DNA from: Bolinopsis microptera
Taxonomy: Eukaryota; Ctenophora; Tentaculata; Lobata; Bolinopsidae
Direction: 5' to 3'
Assembly (NCBI RefSeq): GCF_026151205.1
Contig: NC_087081.1
Span: forward strand, 15,488,837-15,552,836
DNA length: 64,000 bases
Under the pieces are notes generated by a model that was not told the DNA's origin, did no database searches, and was given only the letters and a program-made list of their open reading frames with translations. This document shows positions 1 through 58,297 of this stretch, piece after piece. Each line of letters starts with the position of its first letter. Position 1 is the first letter of the stretch. A program made the position numbers and the translations under genes.

Positions 1-894
1 GCTTAACTGCAGTCGAGCACTCTCTTTGGGAAACCAAACAACAACTATTTATTAGTTATGCTCCTTCGACTCGTCGTTGTTGAGCACTCTCGTTTGATAA
101 CCAGAATCAACAATTAGGTAACTCTCAAATACGGATCCTAATTCTACCAGCTTCACGGAACTCAGTAAAGAATTTTCCTCTACCACTACACGAAGGCCAA
201 CGCAGTTTACAACTTTAAAAGCCAAAGATATCTTACTACCTTACTTCATAGACAATTTTAAAATTGGGACGAGCGTGCTAAATCACTCTACAGTCGATCT
301 TCGAGATTGTTCTAAAAGGGCTCCCGACAGTTGAAACCAACTTCAATCGATGTATTTTCGGACGCTGATTCCGAATCACCCCCCATGACATAGGGTTAAA
401 ATGCTCCCCTGACGAGATATTGGCGAAAAACTGTCTCGATCACGTGATATGACCATATAAGGAAGTTAGTCTAATTTCTCGTTACGGTTAGGGTTTCAGC
501 ATATGCTTTTGTTATGGATTGGGTTAGGGTTACGGTTGGAATCAGACTAGAGGGTTAGGGTTTCGAATAGTCTTTCAGGGCCAGCTAGAGAACGGGTTGA
601 AAAAGTCACGTGACAGTCGAGTGTAGAGTGATTAATCATCATCCAAATTGGGACGGACACAATAAACTGTTTTTTTGGAAATTTTGAAAATGTTTCATGA
701 TCGATAAAAATTATTTTATAAAGGAGCAACATGTCATAGCGCTACAATTCATTATTCTATTTGGCACTGATGATTGGTATTGTTTTTATACATATCATGA
801 AACGGATCGTTTGCCCGCCAATTTGATTTGTTTCAATTGTTCGAATTATATATATCACAATGCTGGCAAGCATGACCGTCGCCCTTATATTCAC
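1..894. other. No gene seen; mixed non-coding DNA
   Basis: I find no open frame with protein-like composition here. Short degenerate GGGTTAGGGTT stretches occur around 485-560, but they are isolated and interrupted, so they are not a telomere tract. Palindromic TCACGTGA-like words occur at about 440 and 605. Confidence 0.6.
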
Positions 895-1340
895 AATACT
901 ATTTACCCCCTTTACTATTTACCCCCTTTATCATTTACCCACCTTTACTATTTACCCCCTTTACTATTTACCCTCTTTACTATTTACCCCCCTTACTGTT
1001 TACCCCCTTTCTAATTCAATGTTAAAGATGACAGGAATAAAAAATAGTTATGTGGAGGTTTTTAAGAAATTTGCGCAAAATACGCGCCAGCATGTTATAC
1101 GAAATTAGGTAAAAAACCAAAAATCGCCATGTTCAGGTGCCTTTAAAACTGTGTTAAAATTGAGTTAGAGATCTGAAACTTTTCAGGGCGTCTAGACGTT
1201 GTATTGACCAAATCGACTGCAAAAAAAGTTTCAAGTTACAGGAGTATTGGGAAGTGGGTTTTCTGAAACCCCTGTTTTACAACAGATTGTCGTGAAGTAT
1301 ATCTATATAATATAGACGCTTTGGCAGTCAATTGTAGCCT

Positions 1341-1410
1341 ATGAGTATTGCTGAAAGCACAGTGTAAGGCCTACACGGACCGCCTCTAACTAGCCAATCC
1401 CTGTTTACAT
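1341..1410. repeat. 70-bp dispersed repeat, copy 1
   Basis: A segment starting TGAGTATTGCTGAAAG and ending CCCTGTTTACAT recurs almost unchanged at 19682-19752. In this place it interrupts the foldback family, whose other copies run straight from GTAGCCT into a few bases before AAGTGTCCATAG. It is therefore an insertion here, or a deletion in the other copies. Confidence 0.7.
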
Positions 1411-2426
1411 TTTCAAGTGTCCATAGATTCAAGTGTCCATAGATTCAAAAGTATGAACGATACAGTCATATTGAACCATATTAATTGTTTACACTTCAGT
1501 TTACATTAAATCAAAAAATAATTTAACGTCATCATCACCACTTGATGACGTCATCAAATAAGGTGTTTTTAAAACTTGATTTTTTTACAAAATAACAACT
1601 TTTCAAATCAACTTTTAACCATTAAGGAGTAATTTTATTCAAAATCTGAGGAAATTTTCACCTTAGATAATTGTTCAAGCATTCTGAAAATCTACCGGAA
1701 AATTTTCCTACCTTGCTCCTTCATAAAGATATTTGCTATTGAAGTTGGTGCTTTTTTGAAGAATAATTTTATAAAAACACAAAAGTTGTGAATTAGTATT
1801 CTCCGGTGTTGGGCCATCCCTTGGGTTGTGGAGCTCAATTTTGCTTCCTAAAGGTCTAAATTGTGTTATAGGCTAGTTTTAATGTTGAAAATCGAAAAGT
1901 TGCACATGTGGGGACACGCCCAAATTGATTTAAATTGCTAAAATCACTGAAAATTGTTATTTTCATAATTTTTATCAACTTTGGAGTCCCGTTGTGATTC
2001 AAGTTCTTTTTGAAATCTTCTGAAACGTTGCATGCTTATCAAACTATATATAAAATACCACTATGCAAAAATTTACGGTGATTCAATATTTTATGCGCAC
2101 GTAACGTCTGCTTAAAGTTTGCACGTGCGAAAGGTGAGAATCTTGCTCATTCGTGATTTCGAATAAATTCTGCTTTCCCACGATATTTAAATGGCATTGT
2201 ATATGAATTTAATGCCAACTTGAATGAGTAAAAAGTGCCATATTCAGTCAGATATCGACAGATATGCCTACTTAAACACAAGGAAATGTTTTGAAAGGTA
2301 AAATTTCGAAATCGTTGAAATTACCTCCTTATAAATATTAATTATAATATTGATCAAGTTATGAGCTTAAATTTCGACTTTGTAAATTATCCTGACATAA
2401 TAAACAAAAAGAGATGATATTTGACC

Positions 2427-2742
2427 AAAACCCATAATCATGGGTAGAGTGGACCGCTGCCAGTGTCTCTCTTTTCCAAACAAAAGGAAATGATATTAAT
2501 TTGAATAACCGTCCGCAAATGCAAATTGATACCGAGAATGAAATCGGTCGCTCGCTTTTCCCATTCATTCACAGCTTTATACGAATTATAATAAAGCTTA
2601 TTGAATGGAAAAAGCGAGCGACCGATTTCATTCTCGGTATCATTTTGCATTTGCGGACGGTTCCTCAAATTAATATCATTTCCTTTTGTTTGGAAAAGAG
2701 AGACACTGGCAGCGGTCCACTCTACCCATGATTATGGGTTTT
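2427..2742. repeat. Inverted repeat, about 150-bp arms
   Basis: The arms 2429-2575 and 2590-2742 are reverse complements of each other apart from a few mismatches and surround a short AT-rich centre. Each arm holds the words CCCATAATCATGGG and CCGAGAATGAAATCGG, which are themselves near-palindromes. The arm is the terminal block of the foldback family that also occurs near 2780, 3540-3683, 7246-7400 and 7590-7745. Confidence 0.85.
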
Positions 2743-2914
2743 AGTCAATATATATATATATATATATATATTTTACCAATTGACCGTTCTCAAATGCAAA
2801 ATGATACCGAGAATGAAATCAGTCGCTCGCTTTTCCCATTCATTCACGGCTTACGAATTGTAATAATTTTCGATTGATTACATGTCAATCAGATGCTGTA
2901 AAAATCTCTTTGGC

Positions 2915-3440
2915 TTGAAATGCAATTCTTAATCGATTCCAAAAAGTTCTTGAAAAAATATTGAAAACTGATGGAGTTATTTCAATTTTAATGAAGTCAT
3001 TTTGGCTAGTATTCCGAACCGAGATATTATGTGCAATTTTCCCAATTTTGTTCATGTAGGTCTTTTTACTTAGTATCCACTATATTCAACAAACACTGAG
3101 TTATATCTTTCACATAGAGTTAGTCTCATTAAAAAATATTGAAATTTTATCGAATTTGGGCAGAAGCGAATTTGGGCAAAAGCGTATGCCCAAATATGGG
3201 CATATTTTTAAAAGCTCATAGCTCAGCCAATTTTTGACCAATCTGGATGGAAATTCATGTACTAGTCCTAAAACAGGCTTATCTTGCGAATCTGAGTGAA
3301 AAATATAGTTCATCATGTAAATCTTAACGAAGAATATAAATCCCCTAATTGTAGGTATATTAAAGTATATTAAAATGTAGGATTTTTTCCGATTTTGACC
3401 CGGGGATATACTTTAATATACTTTAATATGGTTGGCCCCC
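2915..3440. repeat. Insertion within the palindrome's left arm
   Basis: About 515 bp have no counterpart in the right arm (7400-7590). The segment contains an inverted repeat of TATATTAAAGTATATTAAA (3355-3430), the word ATGCCCAAATATGGGCAT also found in the foldback at 22.3-24.3 kb, and a 14-base C run at its right end. The shared words suggest membership of the same foldback family as the 22.3-24.3 kb element. Confidence 0.5.
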
Positions 3441-4471
3441 CCCCCCATCACTTATTGCATTAGCTGAAGTTTATTAAATCTTTATTGCCGAGTACAGCTG
3501 CCTTTGGGTAGTTCTTCTTAATCTATTACAATTGTAAATGAATGGGAAAAGCGAGCGACCGATTTCATTCTCGGTATCATTTTGCATTTGAGAACGGTCA
3601 ATCAAATTAATATCATTTCCTTTTGTTTGGGAAAGAGAGACACTGGCAGCGGTCCACTCTACCCATGATTATGGGTTTTGGTAAACTATCATCTCTTTTT
3701 GATTATAATGTCAGGGTACTTTATAAAGTCGAAATATAAACTGGTATCTTCATTATAATAAGGAGGAAGTTTCAACGATTTCGAAATTTTTCCTTTAAAA
3801 ACATTTCCTTGTGTTTAGGTAAGCATATCGGTCGATCACTGACTGAATATACCACTTAATACTCATTCAAGTTGACATTAAATTCATATATAATGACATT
3901 AAACAGTCGTGGCAAAGCAGAATTTGTTGGAAATCACGAATGAGCAAAATTCTCACCTTTCGCACGTGCAAACTTTGAGCGGACGTTGCATGCGCATCCA
4001 ATATTGAATCGCCGTAAATTTTTGCATGTAATTGTTTTATATATAGCTTGATAAGCATGCAAAGTTTGAAAGTATTTCAAGAAGAACTGTAATCACAACG
4101 GCACTCTAAAGTTGACAGAAAATGACGAAAACAGCAATTTTCAGTGATTTTAGCAATTTTCTATCAATTTGGGCGTGTCCCCACGTGTGCAACTTTTCGA
4201 TTTTCAACTTTAAAACTAGCCTAATGCAAAATTTATACCTATAGGAAGCAGAACTGAGCTCCACAACCCAAGGCATGGCCCAACACCAAAGAATACTAAA
4301 TCGCAAAATTGACGTTTTTATAAAATAACTCTTCAAGAAAGTACAAACTTCAATGACAAATATCTTTATGAAGGAGCAAGCTAGAAAAACTTTCCGGTAA
4401 ATTTTCAGAATGCTTGAACAATTATCTGAGATGAAAATTTCCTCAGATTTTGAATAAAATTACTCCTTAAT

Positions 4472-5069
4472 GTAGGGGGTGCACCATAAAAATAAACTTG
4501 CTCGGATTTTAAAAATTTTTGTACCATTGTTTTCTAGAGACTGTGAGAATTTTCACAATACCAAATTTGTTATACCTTTTTGGAAAGATCAGTGAGTTTC
4601 GCTTAGGTGCCATATTTGATGGTGCGCGGCTTTTGGAGCAAAATTAGCTGTAAAAGTCGCGTAATTTGACCTAATTTGACCAAATTCGTTGATTTTTGTC
4701 GTATTATTTGGATATATCTTCAGTTCCTTGAATGATATCATTCTGAAAATTGGCGACGAACTTCCAATAGGGCTTTTACAACTGTCCGAAAAATTTGGTG
4801 GATATCGGAGTTGATATAGTGATCAAAATGGGGCAAAATACGCTGCTTTTAGCTGTAACATAATGTCTGATGGTTGGATATGCTTTAAACTTTTCGGACA
4901 CCTTCCTTGTAAGAATATGAGTAAGCTTACCAATTTTTATAGCAATCGGAGGTCGGGAAGGATACTTAATATTTATTTGTTTGAAGAAAATTGTGCTGGC
5001 CGAAATTAGCGCTAAAAAACCATCCTACAGTCGGCACGCGCGGCTCACTGTCGATGGCGCACTACCTAC
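4472..5069. mobile_element. Non-autonomous TIR element in the palindrome
   Basis: The element starts GTAGGGGGTGCACCAT and ends with the inverse of GTAGGTAGTGCGCCAT, a 16-bp terminal inverted repeat with three mismatches. It is flanked by TTAAT on both sides (4467-4471 and 5070-5074). The two other copies of the host repeat run uninterrupted across the same point (about 1625 and 6450). Its 598 bp contain no open frame, so it is a MITE-like derivative. The superfamily is not assigned. Confidence 0.75.
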
Positions 5070-7745
5070 TTAATGGGTTAAAATTAATTTTAAAAGTTAT
5101 TACTTTGTCAAAAATCAAGTTTTAAAAACGGTTAACTTGATGACGTCATCAAGGGGTGTTTATGACGTCAAATAAATTTTTTATACAATCTTACTATATA
5201 TAAAGCGAGACGATATATATATATTTATTTATCCGTGCCATTTTACTGACACCACGGCATCAACTTTAACACGACTTTCCGCAAAAACCGTAAAAGATAT
5301 ACAACTGAAACTTTTTTGACTGGGTCAAATGCTTTAATGGCCTTCAAATCAGCATGAAAAAATAAAAAATTGGACAAGAAATAGGAGTTTTAGAGCCCAA
5401 AATTTGGACCCCAAGTGGTGTCAAAAACGCGAATTAAATAGGTAATAATTATTTTAGTCTCTTGAGTCTTGACACCACTTTAGGGTTAGACGGGTTCCTG
5501 CTAGTGTAAACTAAAGTGTAAACAATTATTTGCAAGACCTGTGGTCGGAAATGGCTGTATCTTTTATACTTTTGAATCTATGGACACTTAAATACAGGCT
5601 ACAATTGACTGGCAAAGCGTCTATCCCTGAATATATATGTATATATGTATGTATATGTCCCGACAATCTGTCGTAAAACAGGGGTTCTAGAAAACCCATT
5701 TCCCGATGCTCCTGAAACCTGAAACTTTTTTTGCAGTCAATTTGGTCAACGTCTAGACGCCCTGAAAAATTTCAGATCTCTAACTCAATTTTAACATGGT
5801 TTTTAGGGCACCTGAAAATGGCGATTTTGGGTTTTTTACCGAATTTCGTATAACAGTGCTGGCGAGTATTTTATGCAAATTTCTTAAAAATCTGAACATA
5901 ACTATTTTTTATTCCTGTCATCTTTGACATCAAATTAGAATGTTTGAACTAAAAATAAATCTGCTGAACGACTTCCGATGAGTCTTAATGCCTGGAAAAC
6001 TCCTGCCGGAGGCGGCGGCCTTCGGCCGCCTCCGGCCGGAGTGCACGCTTTGCGTGCACAAAAGAGGCTTGTAACGTGTACCAAAGGGGGTATAATAGTA
6101 AAAGGGGTATAATAGTAAAGGGGGTATAATAGTAAAGGGGGTATAATAGTAAATGGGGAACATAGTATACCCACAATAAATGCAACGGTCGTGCTTGCCA
6201 GCACTGTGATATTCAGGGATAGACGCTTTGCCAGTCAATTGTAGCCTGTATTTAAGTGTCCATAGATTCAAAAGTATAAAAGATACAGCCATTTCCGACC
6301 ACAGGTCTTGCAAATAATTGTTTATACTTTAGTTTACATTGTATAAAAAATTATTTGATGTCATAAACACCCCTTGATGACGTCATCGAGTTAGCCGTTT
6401 TTAAAACTTGATTTTTGACAAAGTAATAACTTTTAAAATTAAATTTAAACTATTAAGGAGTCATTTTATTCAAAATCTGAGGAAATTTTCACCTTAGATA
6501 ATTGTTCAAGCATTCTGAAAATCTACCGGAAAGTTTTTCTAGCTTGCTCCTTCATAAAGATATTCGTCATTGAAGTTTGTGCTTTTTTGAAGAATTATTT
6601 CATAAAAACGTCAATTACGCGATTTAGTATTCTTTGGTGTTGGGCCATGCCTTGGGTTGAGGAGCTTAGTTCTGCTTCCTTTATGTATAAATTGTGCATT
6701 AGGCTAGTTTTAAAGTTGAAAATCGAAAAGTTGCACACGTGGGGACACGCCCAAATTGATAGAAAATTGCTAAAATCACTGAAAATTGCTGTTTTCGTCA
6801 TTTTCTGTCAACTTCAGAGTGCCGTTGTGATTACAGTTCTTCTTGAAATACTTTGAAACTTTGCATGCTTATCAAGCTATATATAAAACAATTACATGCA
6901 AGAATTTACGGCGATTCAAAATTGGATGCGCACGCAACGTTCGCTCAAAGTTTGCACGTGCGAAAGGTGAGAATTTTGCTCATTCGTGATTTCCAATAAA
7001 TTCTGCTTTGCCACGACTGTTTAATGTCATTATATATGAATTTAATGCCAACTTGAATGAGTGGCATGTAAGTGGCATATTCAGTCAGTGATCGACCGAA
7101 ATGCTTCCCTAAACACAAGGATATGTTTTGAAAGGAAAAATTTCGAAATCGTTGAAAGTTCCTCCTTATTAATGAAGATATCAGTTTATATTTCGACTTT
7201 ATAAAGTACCCTGACATTATAATCAAAAAGAGATGATATTTTACCAAAACCCATAATCATGGGTAGAGTGGACCTCTGTCAGTGTCTCTCTTTCCCAAAC
7301 AAAAGGAAATGATATTAATTTGATTGACCGTTCTCAAATGCAAAATGATACCGAGAATGAAATCGGTCGCTCGCTTTTCCCATTCATTTACAATTGTAAT
7401 AGACTAAGAAGAACTACCCAAAGGCAGCTGTACTCGGCAATGAAGATTCAATAAACTTCAGCTTGTTCGATAAGTAATAACTACCACCCTTGTCCCTTAC
7501 CCCGAAATACTAGGTATCGACCCGAACGCAACCCAAAGAGAGTTTTACAGCATCTGATTGATGTAATCAATCGAAACTTAATTATACAATTCGTAAGCCG
7601 TGAATGAATGGGAAAAGCGAGCGACCGATTTCATTCTCGGTATCATTTTGCATTTGAGAACGGTCAATCAAATTAATATCATTTCCTTTTGTTTGGGAAA
7701 GAGAGACACTGACAGCGGTCCACTCTACCCATGATTATGGGTTTT

Positions 7746-8210
7746 GGTAAAATCCTTGCTATGAATACTCCTAATTAATTAATTACTCCTAATTAAAGAT
7801 TGAAAATGTTAGGGCTAAAAACGTGCGCCGTCTAGCTCAACGGCTATTTAAAATTTAAGATCACTCAATTTATTTATACACAATAGTCGATAAGTATTAT
7901 GTGTAAGTGTATCAGTCAAATGTGTTACAGAAGAGTGAGGCTTAAGTTAAACTGTTAAACATTCGTTTTATTTTTAATTTGAGACTTGGGTCAATCATGA
8001 TGACATTAATAAGGTCGTACATGCAAATAGACATTCTATTGCAACTGTCACCTCAAATATACTCAACAGTCAGCAAAATTATCCTGTGAAAATCATTTTT
8101 ATCATGAAATAATATTCTAAATGAGTAAAATACGATTATCTTGTATCAATCACCAAATAAAATTATTTTAGAATATTTGGCATCTGATTGGTGACTAAAC
8201 ACTAAAGCTA
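7746..8210. other. No gene seen; AT-rich spacer
   Basis: AT-rich DNA between the palindrome and the satellite array. No coding frame, repeat unit or RNA gene is recognisable. Confidence 0.5.
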
Positions 8211-10091
8211 TAACTCCGTCCCTCACTCCTCATTAATCCTGCTGATATCCTCAGGGTAATTGTTATCAGTAAACTTTATGGTCGTGTCACTCCTATAACT
8301 CCGTCCCTCAACCCTCATTAATCCTGCTGATATCCTCAGGGCAATTGTTATCAGTAAACTTTATGGTCGTGTCACTCCTATAACTCCGTCCCTCACCCCC
8401 CATTAATCCTGATGATATCCTCAGGGTAATTGTTATCAGTAAACTTTATGGTCGTGTCACTCCTATAACCCCGTACCTCACCCCTCATTAATCCTGCTGA
8501 TATCCTCAGGGTAATTGTTATCAGTAAACTTTATGGTCGTGTCACTCCTATAACCCCGTACCTCACCCCTCATTAATCCTGCTGATATCCTCAGGGTAAT
8601 TGTTATCAGTAAACTTTATGGTCGCGTCACTCCTATAACTCCGTCCCTCACCCCTCATTAATCCTGCTGATATCCTCAGGGTAATTGTTATCAGTAAACT
8701 TTATGGTCGCGTCACTCCAATAACTCCGTCCCTCACCCCTCATCAATCCTGCTGATATCCTCAGGGTAATTGTTATCAGTAAACTTTATGGTCGTGTCAC
8801 TCCTATAACTCCGTCCCTCACCCCTCATTAATCCTGCTGATATCCTCAGGGCAATTGTTATCAGTAAACTTTATGGTCGTGTCACTCCTATAACTCCGTC
8901 CCTCACCCCTCATTAATCCTGCTGATATCCTCAGGGTAATTGTTATCAGTAAACTTTTTGGTCGTGTCACTCCTATAACTCCGTCCCTCACCCCTCATTA
9001 ATCCTGCTGATATCCTCAGGGCAATTGTTATCAGTAAACTTTATGGTCGTGTCACTCCTATAACTCCGTCCCTCACCCCTCATTAATCCTGCTGATATCC
9101 TCAGGGTAATTGTTATCAGTAAACTTTATGGTCGTGTCACTCCTATAACTCCGTCCCTCACCCCTCATTAATCCTGCTGATATCCTCAGGGTAATTGTTA
9201 TCAGTAAACTTTATGGTCGTGTCACTCCTATAACTCCGTCCCTCACCCCTCATTAATCCTGCTGATATCCTCAGGGCAATTGTTATCAGTAAACTTTATG
9301 GTCGTGTCACTCCTATAACTCCGTCCCTCACCCCCCATTAATCCTGCTGATATCCTCAGGGTAATTGTTATCAGTAAACTTTATGGTCGTGTCACTCCTA
9401 TAACTCCGTCCCTCACCCCTCATTAATCCTGCTGATATCCTCAGGGTAATTGTTATCAGTAAACTTTATGGTCGTGTCACTCCTATAACTCCGTCCCTCA
9501 CCCCTCATTAATCCTGCTGATATCCTCAGGGCAATTGTTAACAGTAACCTTTATGATCGTGTCACCCCTACAACTCCGTCCCTCACCCCCCATTAATCCT
9601 GCTGATATCCTCAGGGTAATTGTTATCAGTAAACTTTATGGTCGTGTCACTCCTATAACTCCGTCCCTCACCCCTCATTAATCCTGCTGATATCCTCAGG
9701 GCAATTGTTAACAGTAACCTTTATGATCGTGTCACTCCTATAACTCCGTCCCTCACCCCCATTAATCCTGCTGATATCCTCAGGGTAATTGTTATCAGTA
9801 AACTTTATGGTCGTGTCACTCCTATAACTCCGTCCCTCACCCCTCATTAATCCTGCTGATATCCTCAGGGTAATTGTTATCAGTAAACTTTTTGGTCGTG
9901 TCACTCCTATAACTCCGTCCCTCACCCCTCATTAATCCTGCTGATATCCTCAGGGCAATTGTTAACAGTAAACTTGATGGTCGTGTCACTCCTATAACTC
10001 CGTCCCTCACCCCTCATTAATCTTGCTGATATCCTCAGGGTAATTGTTATCAGTAAACTTTATGGTCGTGTCACTCCAATAACTCCGTCCC

Positions 10092-56244
<46,153 letters not shown>

Positions 56245-56446
56245 CTGTAAACTATCTAAAGTTTTAGTGTTCTTGAAAGGCATAATAGGAGTTCCTGCTA
56301 CCATAGAGCAATTCATGATAAATCACGTGTAGAGCTTACACGTGTTCAAAAAGTTCAAAAATGCGATTCGAAATTACAGTTAATAGTTAGCAATCAGCTG
56401 TTTTAACTTTAAAAGAAATCTGATCTTCCAGTTCAGTTACGTTTCT

Positions 56447-56536
56447 GGTTAGAATAGTTAGAATAGTTAGAATAGTTAGAATAGTTAGAATAGTTAGAAT
56501 AGTTAGAATAGTTAGAATAGTTAGAATAGTTAGAGT
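56447..56536. repeat. 9-bp minisatellite TTAGAATAG
   Basis: About ten perfect units of TTAGAATAG on the plus strand, in the intron upstream of the 56.1 kb exon. Confidence 0.95.
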
Positions 56537-56863
56537 TAGGTGCAGTGATTTTTTTAACAGCGTAAATATGACCCATGTACTGCAGTGTAAACGTATATAC
56601 AGGAGGCTGCAACACCATACCATTGTTTGCTAATACTTGCTTATTAGTTATTTACTAACTTTGGGGCTTGTTCTTTTCATACACTCGGTATATATATAAT
56701 AGTAAGGTTTACTTTTCTCTGGTGTGACCAAATATCAAGTTGTTTTTATTTTATAAAACATTGAACGATGTGATTCACATTGAGAGTCTTTAAATCTAGG
56801 TAAACTATAGGTGAAAATATAATATTAATCATAAGCTAAAATGTACTAATCTTTGTATTCTAA

Positions 56864-57225
56864 ATGGGGAAAAAGAAGAAACATTGTCAGTCAGTCGAGA
56901 AAATTGTCAGTCAGGCTATATGGCAGCTTTGTAGATGTTGTGACTATGCTAGTAGTGGTCCCAGGCTTGCGACTGGAATTGCGGTGTTAAATCGATTTAA
57001 TGGTATACCAACGATCCACCTCCCACTCGTTGTTTGGTACAAGTAGCATTAATAGTGTTAGCTGTAGCCATTTATAGCAAGAATCTTAAAACTAAAGGGG
57101 ATGACAAGGAAAAGAGGAAGGAAAAAGAAAAACGGGACATACAATTAATTAAAGTATTTATAGGAGCATTAGATATTGTAATTACAAGCTTCAATAATAA
57201 ATCACTGACTAAAACTTCTAATTAA
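56864..57225 (+). pseudogene. Small ORF pair, possible frameshifted membrane protein
   Basis: MGKKKKHCQSVEKIVSQAIW to IPTIHLPLVVWYK is open from 56864 to 57046. A second frame overlapping its end continues VQVALIVLAVAIYSKNLKTK with a lysine-rich stretch and ends at 57225. One base shift would join them into a 110-residue protein with a basic start and one hydrophobic segment. I do not recognise it. It lies next to the 3' end of the PLE, on the other strand. Confidence 0.3.
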
Positions 57226-57364
57226 AATGACACTTGGTACGCTCGCCCATTTTCACTGGTCAGTCTGAACTTCGGTTTAGCACGTTGTACACTTATTCAC
57301 CTAAGTTTCAGAATTTGTTCAGTTTAGCAGAGTTAGTACCCGTGTTTCAATAAATCAAAAGATA

Positions 57365-58297
57365 TCAGGGGAGTTCTTTAATAATGTTACGGTCATATAG
57401 AATACCGAACTTCCTGAAAACGTTATCATATTTCCTCAGACAACGTTTAATGCCTTTAATCAGTCTATCACGGCTATATCCTCTATCAATTAGAATTTTG
57501 AATATTTTGTGAAGATGGGAGGTAAAGATATCCAATCTAGTGCAAACATTACCATATCTAAGAACTTGACTTGAAAAAACGTTGTAGCCAACCTCGGTTG
57601 GGATGTTACTGTGAGGAAATGTAAGGGATACAACATGAAAATTAAAATCATCAGTTTTGTTATACACTGATATTTCTAGTCCTTCTGTGGAAATATTAAT
57701 ATTTAAATCAAGGTAGTTAATGATTTTATTATTGGAACCAGCTCGCTCCATCTCCAATGAATTAGGATAAATATCTTTAATCAATTTATGAAAGTAAAGG
57801 TAGTTAATAATAGATAAATCGTCAACATATCGTTTATTATTGGATAATATCTTTGCTAATCCCATTTTCTTTTCCTGAAGTAAACATTTCATATAATTAA
57901 ATTCCTTTTTGCCAACAGTGAGATCAGCTATAGGGGAACTTGAATTTCCACCCATAGGAATACCCTTGGTTTGTATGAATACAATCCCATCGAAGACGAC
58001 ATAAGTGTTATAAATAATAAATTTAACAGCCTCTTTTAGGTCATCTTGACTAAAGCAGGCATGAGAATCATAGGTTTTATTGGAAAAGAAACATGTATTA
58101 CTGTCTCTTTTAGAAATACAAATATATCTATTACGGTCTGAAAATATTAAATCAACAACTTCATTAATCATATTCTCTACTTCAAACAAGTCTAATCTGG
58201 TATAAAGAGTAGTAAAATCATATACTTGTATATTATAAACATCGCTATTTTTGATAGCTTCAAGGAATTCACTTGAGGAATCTATGCTCCAAAACAT
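57365..58297 (-). pseudogene. PLE part 3: reverse transcriptase core
   Basis: About 310 residues starting FWSIDSSSEFLEAI. RT motifs are visible: VYDFTTLYTRL with the first catalytic Asp, GIPMGGNSSSPIADL, and KRYVDDLSI with the YxDD catalytic pair. The thumb-like part has DDFNFHVV, SNIP and RYGNVCTRLDIF, characteristic of PLEs. The core itself is intact, so the element was lost recently or the breaks are assembly indels. Confidence 0.85.

Larger units (their letters stand above)
895..2742 (+). repeat. Foldback-family repeat, direct copy
   Basis: This copy carries the same blocks, in the same order, as the right arm of the palindrome at 6208-7745: a run of about 18-bp units built on ACTATTTACCCCCTTT (895-1010), a block with CTGAAACTTTT, a TGACGTCATCA block, an 800-bp AT-rich block and the terminal block ending near AAACCCATAATCATGGG. 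No open frame survives between copies, so it looks like a non-coding repeat family. The copies have diverged by many substitutions, so it is old. Confidence 0.7.
2745..7745. repeat. Giant imperfect palindrome (foldback)
   Basis: The stretch 6208-7745 reappears as reverse complement in 2745-5625, in the same block order. The left arm is longer because it carries two later insertions, 2915-3440 and 4472-5069. The centre (5626-6207) contains four GGGGTATAATAGTAAA units and a small GC-rich hairpin near 6005-6045. No coding frame is shared between the arms, so the repeat appears non-coding. Confidence 0.75.

Noticed and set aside
485-560. Telomere-like GGGTTAGGGTT
   Set aside because: Only a few interrupted words within unrelated sequence.
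6005-6045. Rho-independent-type terminator
   Set aside because: The GC-rich hairpin lies in the centre of a eukaryotic repeat and has no transcript context.
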